A stretch of DNA of 64,000 bases, from positions 62,001 to 126,000 of the forward strand of contig NZ_RHHQ01000003.1 of the NCBI RefSeq assembly GCF_003710825.1, given 5' to 3'. The notes beneath the pieces are model-generated. The model searched no databases. It was not told the DNA's origin and saw only the letters and a program-made list of their open reading frames with translations. Positions 7,395 to 14,763 of the stretch are shown piece after piece. Numbering within the stretch: position 1 is the stretch's first letter; every line of letters starts with the position of its first letter. Made by a program: the position numbers and the translations under genes. This stretch comes from Brevibacillus fluminis. Lineage in GTDB: Bacteria; Bacillota; Bacilli; Brevibacillales; Brevibacillaceae.

Positions 7395-8321
7395 ATGAAC
7401 AAACGCAACAGCCACACCCCCAAAAACACAGCAGAACCCAAGCAGTACACGGTCAAGGAGCCGGAGGAGCTGCTCCGTTTTTTATTGAACACGCTCTCGA
7501 ATCTGGGGCGCAATTCCGTGAAAGCGATTTTGAGCCGCGGCCAAGTTGCTGTCAACGGCAAGGTTGAGACACGCTACAATTGTCAGCTTCACCCCGGGCA
7601 AATCGTCACGATTCGCCGGGAGAAGATCGTGGAAGCGCCGCCACTGATCGGCTTGAAAATTTTGCATGAGGATGACGATGTGATCGTCGTGCAAAAAGAA
7701 GCCGGGCTTCTCTCCATTTCTTCCGGCAAAGGGATAGAAAACGAGCTGACAGCCTACCGGCAGTTGATGGAGCATGTCCGGCAGGCCAATTCGAATAACC
7801 GGATTTTTATCGTGCACCGTTTGGACCGCGACACATCCGGCGTGATGATGTTTGCCAAAAGCGAGAAGATTCAGCAGGCATTGCAAAACAGCTGGAAAGA
7901 CAGCGTACATGAACGGGTGTACGTCGCCTTGGTTGAAGGCGCTGTGAAAAAGGCGGAGGGAACGATTTCCTCCTGGCTGAAAGAAAGCGCCACGCTGAAA
8001 ATGTATTCGAGTCGCCATCCGGGCGACGGTCAGCATGCGGTGACACACTACAAGGTGATTACCGCCGACCGCCATTTTTCGCTGCTGGAGGTCCGCCTCG
8101 AAACTGGCCGGAAAAATCAAATCCGCGTCCATATGCAAGACATCGGGCACCCGATCGTGGGTGACAAAAAATATGGCTCCAAAACAAAGCCAATCGGCCG
8201 AATGGGACTTCACGCGCGCGTCCTGTCCTTCGCACACCCGACGACCGGCAAGTTGATGCGCTTTGAGACCGACATTCCCAAATCGTTTTACCAGCCTTTC
8301 CGTAGCACGCCCGCGAAATAA
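7395..8321 (+). CDS. RluA-family pseudouridine synthase
   Basis: Enzyme of 308 aa that isomerises uridine to pseudouridine in RNA, probably rRNA. An N-terminal S4-like RNA-binding segment (about 18-75) precedes the catalytic domain, whose signature HRLDRDTSG is at 141-149 with the catalytic Asp144. The later motif GRKNQIRVHMQDIGHPIVGD is also intact. Family members differ in target site, so I do not assign an Rlu number. The gene stands alone with its own terminator. Confidence 0.92.
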   Translation: MNKRNSHTPKNTAEPKQYTVKEPEELLRFLLNTLSNLGRNSVKAILSRGQVAVNGKVETRYNCQLHPGQIVTIRREKIVEAPPLIGLKILHEDDDVIVVQKEAGLLSISSGKGIENELTAYRQLMEHVRQANSNNRIFIVHRLDRDTSGVMMFAKSEKIQQALQNSWKDSVHERVYVALVEGAVKKAEGTISSWLKESATLKMYSSRHPGDGQHAVTHYKVITADRHFSLLEVRLETGRKNQIRVHMQDIGHPIVGDKKYGSKTKPIGRMGLHARVLSFAHPTTGKLMRFETDIPKSFYQPFRSTPAK

Positions 8322-8325
8322 AGAC

Positions 8326-8368
8326 AAAGAGACGAAGCTGTTGCACGTGCAGCGCTCGTCTCTTTTTT
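8326..8368 (+). terminator. Terminator of the pseudouridine synthase gene
   Basis: AAAGAGACGA (8326-8335) pairs with TCGTCTCTTT (8356-8365), followed by T residues. Confidence 0.8.
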
Positions 8369-8375
8369 ATTTGGG

Positions 8376-9015
8376 CTAATATGCGGCCCCAGAGCGCCAG
8401 GCAAAGTACTGCATGGTCGCATCGAAGCCTTGTTTGTATAAATAGCGATACGTTTCATCGCCTGTTGTAACATCGAAATCTACCGACGATACGCCGTTTG
8501 TCTCAATTTGGATCGAGCGGGCGATGTCATCCGGATTGTGATGGAAGAGATCCTGTTGCACGTTCAAAATCGACTGGAACAAATTTTTGATATAGTCATG
8601 CAGACTGTTGATCTCGCTGCACGGCGGGCGACTGATGAATCGGGCTCCGAGAGTTTCAAAACGAATGCCGTATTGGCGGGAATCACTGCGATTCATCCAA
8701 TCGATAGACCGAATCCAAATCGCCGATGATGCTGTCAAGCTGGCTTTTAGCCGCATCCGGTAAGTTCGCCAATGCAGGATGCGAAGTCTGCTGCGGAATT
8801 TGCTGATAATCAAGCGTATTCGCAATGGCAACGATTTCGGGAAACGGGAGGTTAAAGCTGGTGATGCAGGCGGTAATCGCTCCAGCCGAGGTGCCTGCCA
8901 CGCGCCGTAGCTGCTGGGCAATCCCCAATTGGTACAGCGCATCGAGGACACCTAAATACGCGATGCCCAGCACGCCCCCGCCTTCAAAAACCAAGTTGTT
9001 GATTTTGGCGCACAT
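8376..9015 (-). pseudogene. Patatin-like phospholipase, internally deleted and frameshifted
   Basis: The 5' part reads as a patatin N-terminus: MCAKINNLVFEGGGVLGIAY with the oxyanion GGGVLG motif and the nucleophile elbow GTSAG. This frame stops at 8683. The adjacent frame, from about 8700 to 8376, reads as a patatin C-terminus (GVSSVDFDVTTGDE...YLYKQGFDATMQYF). The two parts total about 220 aa where intact relatives have about 300 or more. The middle region carrying the catalytic Asp (DGG/DGA) is absent. Deletion plus frameshift means the enzyme cannot be active. A good ribosome site (GGTGGGG) remains before the ATG at 9015. Confidence 0.75.
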
Positions 9016-9073
9016 TGTCTCACCCCACCTATGTATCCACGCTCTTTCATATATGCGGGACACCAGCGGATGG

Positions 9074-9637
9074 TTACACGCGCCAAAATTGCAGAAAAGC
9101 GTCAAGTGTCTGCTCATCATAGATGGCAAGCCGCTTGACGATCGCATGGGCGAATTCGATCGGGTATCTACCGCTCGCGGTGATCAGCCCTTCTGTGAAG
9201 ACAGCCGGTACCTCCTCATACAGCGCCTCCCCATTGTAGCCAGGTGCCCCCTCCTGCAAATACGCGAGCCCGTTGCTCGTATGCTTGCGTTCATCGAGCA
9301 CCCCATGGCGCGCAAGAAACAGCGTCGCCCCGCAAATCGCAGCGACCGGAATGCCTTTTTGAAGCAGGCGATTTACGAGGGCAAGAATCGGCTCGGGATC
9401 ATTCGTTTCCCACATCGAGCCGCCAGGTAAAATCAACATCGACACTTCGTCTTCGTAGATATCCGCGATCGTTTTATCCGGAATTACGCGCAAGCCGCCG
9501 CCCGTCACAATCGTTTCAGCGGACATTGAAAACGTGTGCAGCTTCTTCCCGTTCGCCGTTTTCAAATCATACGTCACCAAACCGATCTCCCAGTCCGCCA
9601 AGCAATCGAACACGAATACATGCACAGCCTTTTCCAT
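9074..9637 (-). CDS. DJ-1/PfpI family protein
   Basis: DJ-1/ThiJ/PfpI-fold protein of 187 aa with the nucleophile-elbow cysteine Cys102 in AAICGATLFLA, Glu17 in the DWE segment and LPGG at 70-73. Members act as deglycase-like or amidase-like enzymes, chaperones or transcription-linked proteins; this one looks like the small stand-alone YoaZ-like type. The start at 9637 follows AAAGGGGAGAG. It is preceded by a structured leader resembling a T-box with a terminator, which is unusual for this family. The patatin pseudogene lies 58 bp downstream on the same strand. Confidence 0.82.
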   Translation of the reverse strand: MEKAVHVFVFDCLADWEIGLVTYDLKTANGKKLHTFSMSAETIVTGGGLRVIPDKTIADIYEDEVSMLILPGGSMWETNDPEPILALVNRLLQKGIPVAAICGATLFLARHGVLDERKHTSNGLAYLQEGAPGYNGEALYEEVPAVFTEGLITASGRYPIEFAHAIVKRLAIYDEQTLDAFLQFWRV

Positions 9638-9663
9638 CGTGCCTCTCTCCCCTTTCTTTTCTG

Positions 9664-9890
9664 TAAAAAAATAAATTCCCCGTCCGAAAAGGGACGAGGA
9701 ATCTCAAACAGGCTTGCTCTCTTTTGCAAACGATAACGGGCTTTGCCGTTTCACTCTACTAGGCGTGCCGCCGTTCAAGCGACGACTCGGGAGTGAATTT
9801 CGCTACGCATGCCTTCAATATGCTTGCAGTCGGCGGCATATTGTCCCTGAAAAGGCTGAGAGCAGTTACTTGTCTCCGTCATTGTCTTTG
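9664..9890 (-). promoter_or_regulatory. T-box-like leader with UUC specifier, T-box sequence missing
   Basis: On the minus strand this leader shows the order of elements of a tRNA-sensing T-box. An AGUA box (9867-9870) faces GAA-A-UUC-AC (9793-9802), which puts UUC, a Phe codon, in the specifier position (9795-9797). Next come CACTCCCGAG, GAAC, AGTAG (9756-9760) and ACGG (9746-9749) paired with CCCGTTA (9734-9740). An 11-bp terminator hairpin (9675-9685 with 9692-9702) and a T run close it. The 14-nt T-box consensus (AGGGTGGNACCGCG) that should precede the terminator is not there. It may be a decayed or divergent T-box. The 3' end is 25 bp before the DJ-1 gene. Confidence 0.6.
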
Positions 9891-9968
9891 GATTTGGTTA
9901 ATGTAAATTATACCCAGTTGTCTGTTATTTGTAAATCATTCATCCGCATACTGCATGTGTTTAGCCGG

Positions 9969-10379
9969 TTACCGAATCCATTTTTCCATAAAAATCAGAT
10001 CGTCTGACGCGAATCCGTTTTTTTCGTAAAAGCCTTGTACCGCCTCATTGTCCCGCTCGATGAGCAGATTCACCTTTTCGCAGCCAATCGATTTGAAGCG
10101 CTTCTCCAGCTCAGCCATGATGATTTTTCCGAGCTGATTCCCCTGATAGGAAGGGTCGACAGCCAAATGGTTGACCCAGCCTCTCCGGCCGTCATAGCTG
10201 CCCATTACGGCGCCGACGATCTGCTCTTCGTGAATTGCGACGAGGAACAATTCCGGATCTCGTTCCAGTTTGTGGCGAAGCCTTTCGACCGAATCCGATT
10301 GGGAAACCTGGATACCCGCCCGCTGCCATAGCGCGATTACAGCGTCGTAATCGAAAAAGTGAAAAGTGCGTACAATCAA
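9969..10379 (-). CDS. GNAT acetyltransferase (YpeA-like)
   Basis: N-acetyltransferase of 136 aa with the acetyl-CoA binding loop in the segment AVDPSYQGNQLGKIIMAEL (Q/R-x-x-G-x-G/L form) and the typical C-terminal NEAVQGFYEKNGF strand-helix. It is close in length and order to the YpeA family. It transfers an acetyl group from acetyl-CoA to an unknown amine. It is a single gene; the T-box-like leader begins about 80 bp downstream on the same strand. Confidence 0.87.
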   Translation of the reverse strand: MIVRTFHFFDYDAVIALWQRAGIQVSQSDSVERLRHKLERDPELFLVAIHEEQIVGAVMGSYDGRRGWVNHLAVDPSYQGNQLGKIIMAELEKRFKSIGCEKVNLLIERDNEAVQGFYEKNGFASDDLIFMEKWIR

Positions 10380-10558
10380 AAGAGATCCCTCCAGCTTCGT
10401 TCATTTATGAATAATTATACAACGAAATGAATATTCGGTGGGAGCTTTTCTGATTTCCGCTCTGCGGTACCAGCAAAAGTTGGTACTCCCCCAATCGCAT
10501 CCGCCTCGATAAGATTGAGCTGATGTACATAAACAAGCCTTATGTGGGTGGGGATTGC

Positions 10559-11224
10559 ATGACACTGATTGTTTTGTTGGCGGCGCCGACGCTGCTGATC
10601 TTTCTCGGTTTGCAAGTCATGAACAGCGTTCCGATCACGTTCTTGCTGTTCTACGGATGGCTTTTCGCCGTCCCATTTGTCGATTTGATGCTGGTGAAAC
10701 GATTTACCTTTTCACAGACTCTGCGTCAGCTAGGTTTTGGACTCCAGCGAAAAAGCATCGTGGTCGGCTTGGTGTCCGGGGCTATTTACTTTCTCGCAAT
10801 CCTTTTGGCAGGTTCGCTATTTCTTCCGCTCCTGTTCGAAAAAGCCGAGTTGGAGCGGCTGCTTGTCGAGTGGAAGTTTTCCGGGGAGCTGTTTTGGTGG
10901 CTGGTGTTGGTCCTGGTATTGGTGAACCCGTTTTTGGAGGAGCTGTACTGGCGGGGATATTTTTTTTACAAAGCAAATGGCCGTTTTGCACAAAAGAAGC
11001 TGATTTTACTTAGCTCCTTCTTTTACAGCCTGTATCATCTCCTCTCGGTGGTGCCGCTGTTCGCTTGGCCAACGCCTATCATCGTCATCATCGCGGTATT
11101 TGTGGCCGGTGTGAGCTGGGGGATACTGCGGGCCAAAACCGGCTCGCTGGCGGGCGCTGTCGCAAGCCACATCTTTGCTGACGCGGGGATCATTTTGCTG
11201 TATTTGCTCTATTTGCGAAGCTAA
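10559..11224 (+). CDS. CPBP-family intramembrane metalloprotease (CAAX protease-like)
   Basis: Polytopic membrane protein of 221 aa. It has the three ABI/CPBP motifs: EELYWRGY (the two-glutamate motif with a downstream Arg), FYSLYHL (first histidine) and HIFADAGIILL (second histidine). Such proteins cleave substrates inside the membrane, or in some bacteria protect against bacteriocins. The start at 10559 follows TGGGTGGGG; an upstream in-frame ATG lacks a ribosome site. It is a single gene with a strong terminator. Confidence 0.87.
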   Translation: MTLIVLLAAPTLLIFLGLQVMNSVPITFLLFYGWLFAVPFVDLMLVKRFTFSQTLRQLGFGLQRKSIVVGLVSGAIYFLAILLAGSLFLPLLFEKAELERLLVEWKFSGELFWWLVLVLVLVNPFLEELYWRGYFFYKANGRFAQKKLILLSSFFYSLYHLLSVVPLFAWPTPIIVIIAVFVAGVSWGILRAKTGSLAGAVASHIFADAGIILLYLLYLRS

Positions 11225-11253
11225 AAAAGGCGCGTGCATGCGCCTTTTTTTTT
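11223..11253 (+). terminator. Terminator between convergent genes
   Basis: AAAAAAGGCGC pairs with GCGCCTTTTTT around a short loop; T runs on both strands can serve both the CAAX protease gene and mqnD. Confidence 0.8.
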
Positions 11254-11266
11254 GTTTCAGCTTCGT

Positions 11267-12100
11267 TTACCGCAGAAGCGCCAAGTCCACTTGTGGCACG
11301 AGCCCTTCGTCTGCAGCACGGCTGAGCAGTGCGGTGATCGCCGCATAACCATCCTCACCGAGATCGGCGGTGAACTTGTTGACATACAGATCGATGTGCG
11401 CCTGCGCCACCTCCGGGGACAGCTCCTGCGCATGGCACATCACATAATCCCGCGATTCCTCTGGATGTGCCCAGGCGTATTCGACCGATGCGCGCGCCCA
11501 TTTGGCGATCGCTTCGAGGTCAAGCGAGCGGCGGGCGATAATTGCCCCCAGCGGAATCGGTAACCCTGTGTCAGCCTCCCACCAGCTGCCCAAATCGGTC
11601 AGCATGGACAAGCCATAGTTTTGATACGTGAACCGCGCTTCGTGGATAACCAGACCAGCGTCGATTTTGCCGTCGCGTACGGCAGGCATGATTTCGTGGA
11701 ACGGCATGACCACAATCTCGCCTACGCCGCCCGGAACATTTTGCGCTGCCCATAAGCGGAACAGCAAATAAGCAGTGGACCGTTCGCTCGGTACGGCCAC
11801 GCGTTTGCCTGAAATTGCTGCCGGGTCTTGGCTTGCGCCATTTGTCAAAACGAGTGGGCCGCAGCCTCTACCGAGTGCTCCGCCACATGGAATGAGGGCA
11901 TATTCCTGCAAAACCCACGGTAGCGCCGCATAGGAAATTTTGAGTACCTCCGGGCCTTGGCCGCTTGCCGCCAAACCGTTTGTGATATCGATATCCGCAT
12001 ACATCACATCCAGCTCAGGAGCGCCGGGAATCAATCCATGCGCCCAGGCATGGAAAACAAATGTGTCATTGGGGCAAGGGGAAAATGCGATTTTCATCAT
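11267..12100 (-). CDS. mqnD: 1,4-dihydroxy-6-naphthoate synthase MqnD
   Basis: Enzyme of the futalosine route to menaquinone, 277 aa. It resembles a periplasmic-binding-protein fold and converts cyclic dehypoxanthine futalosine to 1,4-dihydroxy-6-naphthoate in the cytosol. The opening MKIAFSPCPNDTFVFHAW is highly characteristic, as are VPSERSTAYLLFRLW and the GLVIHEARFTYQNYGL segment. It overlaps the end of mqnB by 4 bp (ATGA), so both are one operon. MqnA, MqnC and MqnE are not in this window and must be elsewhere if the pathway is complete. Confidence 0.93.
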   Translation of the reverse strand: MMKIAFSPCPNDTFVFHAWAHGLIPGAPELDVMYADIDITNGLAASGQGPEVLKISYAALPWVLQEYALIPCGGALGRGCGPLVLTNGASQDPAAISGKRVAVPSERSTAYLLFRLWAAQNVPGGVGEIVVMPFHEIMPAVRDGKIDAGLVIHEARFTYQNYGLSMLTDLGSWWEADTGLPIPLGAIIARRSLDLEAIAKWARASVEYAWAHPEESRDYVMCHAQELSPEVAQAHIDLYVNKFTADLGEDGYAAITALLSRAADEGLVPQVDLALLR

Positions 12101-12729
12101 AACACCTCCGCTAATACTGTGCTGGCGGCTTCAAGTGCCTCCAGCGCTTCTTTGATGCGCCAAGCAGCCCGATCGCGCGGGCCAACCATGTTCGATACGG
12201 TGCGAATTTCCAAGACCGGCACGCCGGCCGCTTTGGCTGCAGTCGCTACGCCAAAGCCTTCCATCGCCTCTGCAGCCGCGCTCGGAATGCGGTTGACAAG
12301 CTCCGCTGCGGTTTCGGCTGTCCCTGTAACCGTCGACAGCGTGAGTACGGGTCCTGACGCCGTGGCTACGCCTGCTGCCCGCAACGCTTCTGTGACGCGT
12401 GTTGCCTTGGCTGCGTCTACCGCGATGCGCGCAGAGCCGAATCCTAGCTCATCAATGCTGCAAAAGCCGTCCGGCGTCTGTGCGCCCAGATCGGCCGCGA
12501 TGATTTCGTTCGCTACAATCACTGATCCCATCTCCGCCTGACCCGCAAAGCCGCCCGCAATCCCGGCGCAGATGACCAGCTCATACGATTTGCCGGCAAG
12601 CGCCCGAGCTGTGCTCGCCGCAGCTGAAACCGGGCCGACGCCCCCGATCAATACCTCAAACCGTTTATCACCATTCAGGCCGCGCACCACCGCATCATGC
12701 TCTGGTCCGACAGACGTAACAATCAACAT
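12097..12729 (-). CDS. mqnB: Futalosine hydrolase MqnB
   Basis: Nucleosidase of the PNP/MTAN fold, 210 aa, that splits futalosine into hypoxanthine and dehypoxanthine futalosine. The motif ICAGIAGGFAG near 56-66 and the late EIRTVSNMVGPRDR segment match futalosine hydrolases; the latter separates it from MTA/SAH nucleosidases. It is the first gene of the mqnBD pair. The 262 bp between it and the divergent Nudix gene hold the promoters, with nothing else I can recognise. Confidence 0.92.
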   Translation of the reverse strand: MLIVTSVGPEHDAVVRGLNGDKRFEVLIGGVGPVSAAASTARALAGKSYELVICAGIAGGFAGQAEMGSVIVANEIIAADLGAQTPDGFCSIDELGFGSARIAVDAAKATRVTEALRAAGVATASGPVLTLSTVTGTAETAAELVNRIPSAAAEAMEGFGVATAAKAAGVPVLEIRTVSNMVGPRDRAAWRIKEALEALEAASTVLAEVL

Positions 12730-12991
12730 GCTCAGAATGCCCAGCTCCTTTCTTCGTGAAAATCGTGACGGCAGCCCCGTTTATGCAAAGCGGCTCGTCC
12801 TTTTTGGCAATGATGCCGCGCCGTTTTTTCGTAAAACGACTTTTCAATTCTGGTATACTTTCTTAAAGTTATCTCTATCCACTCTCCTTGTAAAGTTTTT
12901 CGACGTAAAACGATACGTAAAAGCTTACATATCTATTGCTGTAAATGAACGAGACTAGGAAGAAATTCGTGAAGATTGGACGTGACGTCGC

Positions 12992-13414
12992 ATGGCAGAG
13001 CAATACCCACGCATCGGAGTCGGTGCGGTGATTCTCAATGAACGAAACGAAATCTTGCTTGTTTGGCGTAACCGCAATCCGGAAAAGGATACGTGGAGCA
13101 TTCCCGGCGGCAAAGTGGACCTGTATGAGCAACTGGAAACGACCGTCGTCCGTGAAATCAAGGAAGAAGTGAATCTCGATGTGGAAATCGAGCAGCTCCT
13201 CTGCATGGCGGAAACGATCGACCCCGCGCTTGGCGAGCATTGGGTATCCTCCATCTACAAAGTGCGGATCATCGGCGGGGAAGCGCGCAATATGGAAGAA
13301 GGCGGCGCGATCGGCGATATGCGCTGGTTTGCGCTCGACCAGCTGCCGCCGAATTTGGCTTGCTTCACCGTACCAGCCGTGCGTGCGCTTAAGCAGCTTG
13401 AACTCGCCCGCTAA
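12992..13414 (+). CDS. Nudix hydrolase
   Basis: Small Nudix pyrophosphatase, 140 aa. The Nudix box runs from Gly40 to Leu62 with Glu46, Arg54, Glu55, Glu58 and Glu59 in place; the usual last Gly is Asn61. Residues that bind the divalent metal are all kept, so it should be active on a nucleoside diphosphate-linked compound. The substrate cannot be told. Single gene with a terminator shared with the convergent VOC gene. Confidence 0.9.
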   Translation: MAEQYPRIGVGAVILNERNEILLVWRNRNPEKDTWSIPGGKVDLYEQLETTVVREIKEEVNLDVEIEQLLCMAETIDPALGEHWVSSIYKVRIIGGEARNMEEGGAIGDMRWFALDQLPPNLACFTVPAVRALKQLELAR

Positions 13415-13420
13415 TCAAAG

Positions 13421-13462
13421 AAAAATAGACCAAAACGCCGATGCGCTCTGGTCTATTTTTTT
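13421..13462 (+). terminator. Bidirectional terminator between Nudix and VOC genes
   Basis: AAAAATAGACC pairs with GGTCTATTTTTTT; T runs on both strands serve the two convergent genes. Confidence 0.8.
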
Positions 13463-13829
13463 ATTGCTTGAAGCAGTTAAGTACCCAGGTGATGTTGTTG
13501 TGGTCGATGAGCTGGCCGTGCAGCGCGCCGAAAAAGGTGTCCTGCAATGGAAACGTCACTTGCCCGTTCGCCCCCAGCTGCTCGAATACTCGTCTCGCTT
13601 CCTCCTCCGTCTCGCAAAGCAGGATGATTTTCACTTGATCCCCGCTTGTAAAAGGCTTTCCATAGCTTGCCGAAAAATGGATCAGCGTGCTGCCGATGTG
13701 CAGCTCAGCATGCATGATTTTACCCGCGTGCTCATTGAGCACCTTGATTTCGCCGCCGAGAATGCGTTGGTAATGCTCCACCGCCGCGCCGCAATCCTCC
13801 ACGATCACAAATGGACTTGCACTTTTCAT
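13461..13829 (-). CDS. VOC-family (glyoxalase/PhnB-like) protein
   Basis: Protein of 122 aa with a single vicinal-oxygen-chelate module of the PhnB type: SPFVIVEDCGAAVEHYQRIL at the start, HAELHIG with a metal-type histidine, and a short C-terminus ITWVLNCFKQ. Members are often non-enzymatic or of unknown activity. It is the last gene of an SRPBCC-ArsR-VOC group on the minus strand, a common trio in Bacillales in which ArsR controls the other two. Confidence 0.82.
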   Translation of the reverse strand: MKSASPFVIVEDCGAAVEHYQRILGGEIKVLNEHAGKIMHAELHIGSTLIHFSASYGKPFTSGDQVKIILLCETEEEARRVFEQLGANGQVTFPLQDTFFGALHGQLIDHNNITWVLNCFKQ

Positions 13830-13864
13830 CTGGTCCGCCTCCCTGAACGTTTTCCTGTTCTCCC

Positions 13865-14182
13865 TTATTCTGATGGAAACAAGTTTTTTAGATTCATGAT
13901 TTTTTCATCCCAAAACTGTTCGTAATGGTTCAGCCACTCTTTAACTTCCCGCAGCGCCTGTGGATTGAGCCTGTAAATCTTTTCGCGCCCGCTCTTCTCT
14001 TCCTTGATTAGATTGGCGCCTTTTAAAATGCGTAGATGCTTGGAAACGGCAGTCCGCGTCACCGGAAATCGGCCGGAAAGCTCTGTCACGTTCATCTGCT
14101 TCACCGACAAGAGCGATAAAATCGCACGGCGGGTCGGATCGGCTATGCCCTCGAACACATCATACTGTTTTGCCTGTTCCAA
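13865..14182 (-). CDS. ArsR-family transcriptional regulator
   Basis: Winged-helix repressor of 105 aa. The opening MEQAKQYDVFEGIADPTRRAIL and the recognition helix region FPVTRTAVSKHLRIL are typical of the ArsR group that sits with SRPBCC proteins. There are no metal-binding cysteines, so it probably does not sense arsenic or zinc. The start is a TTG one base after the SRPBCC stop codon. Two palindromes upstream of the operon are likely operators. Confidence 0.87.
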   Translation of the reverse strand: MEQAKQYDVFEGIADPTRRAILSLLSVKQMNVTELSGRFPVTRTAVSKHLRILKGANLIKEEKSGREKIYRLNPQALREVKEWLNHYEQFWDEKIMNLKNLFPSE

Positions 14183-14183
14183 C

Positions 14184-14597
14184 TCAGCTCGCCTCTACCT
14201 GCGCAGCAAGACGCGGGAAGCAATGGTGAACCCAGCCATGATCCAGCATGTCGCGAATCGCCTTCGTGCTTTCCGTCCAGCCTGAGTGAACGAGCGAAAC
14301 ATCGGTCTTGCCATCCTGCTCGGTAAGCTCGATCGTCACGAGCAGGTTGGTCAGTCCGCCGCCTTCCCATGTGAATGCGAGCAAGTTCGGCGCTTCGAGC
14401 TTGACCACCTCGCACTCGATCGTCCCGTCCCAATTTCCTCTCGGGGACGATTGCATGGTGAATCGCGCGCCCAGCTCTTGGACGAACGTATTGGGCATCA
14501 GCCAGGATACAAGTCCTGCCGATGTCGCAACCGTCTCCCATACCTGCTGGATCGGTGCATGCAATGTTACATGATGCTTAATGTCAGGAACCAACAT
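14184..14597 (-). CDS. SRPBCC (AHSA1-like) domain protein
   Basis: START-like hydrophobic-pocket protein of 137 aa, beginning MLVPDIKHHVTLHAPIQQVW and ending with a PRLAAQVEAS helix. The segment FTWEGGGLTNLLVTIEL and the WTESTKAIRDMLDHGW ending fit the AHSA1 group. It probably binds a small hydrophobic ligand. A GTG 12 bp upstream is also in frame, but it lies inside the GGGAG ribosome site, so the ATG at 14597 is chosen. First gene of the trio with ArsR and VOC proteins. Confidence 0.83.
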   Translation of the reverse strand: MLVPDIKHHVTLHAPIQQVWETVATSAGLVSWLMPNTFVQELGARFTMQSSPRGNWDGTIECEVVKLEAPNLLAFTWEGGGLTNLLVTIELTEQDGKTDVSLVHSGWTESTKAIRDMLDHGWVHHCFPRLAAQVEAS

Positions 14598-14624
14598 GTT
14601 CTCAATCACTCCCGTTAAATATGT

Positions 14625-14666
14625 AACCTTTTGGTTTCCTTTATAATATGAAACGAATTGGTTTCA
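14625..14666 (-). promoter_or_regulatory. Probable ArsR operator palindromes
   Basis: TGAAAC-GAATTG-GTTTCA (14649-14666) is a perfect inverted repeat. A second site, AACC-TTTT-GGTT (14625-14636), lies nearer the SRPBCC start. Both sit where the operon promoter must be, as expected for autoregulation. Confidence 0.55.
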
Positions 14667-14763
14667 TGTCAAGCTATCGCATTCAGTTTGCAGCAGATTC
14701 TGTTATGATAGACTGAACAGGTATATTTTCGTTTCGAAACTAATGAAAAGGAAGGATCAGTGA

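Noticed and set aside
7482..8327. Minus-strand frame opposite the pseudouridine synthase
   Set aside because: Shadow of the RluA-family gene, which has all motifs; no ribosome site or family on the other strand.
9660..9890. SAM, lysine or cobalamin riboswitch in the leader before the DJ-1 gene
   Set aside because: Their conserved cores are absent; the order of AGUA, GAA-A-UUC-AC, AGTAG and CCCGTTA fits only a T-box-like leader.
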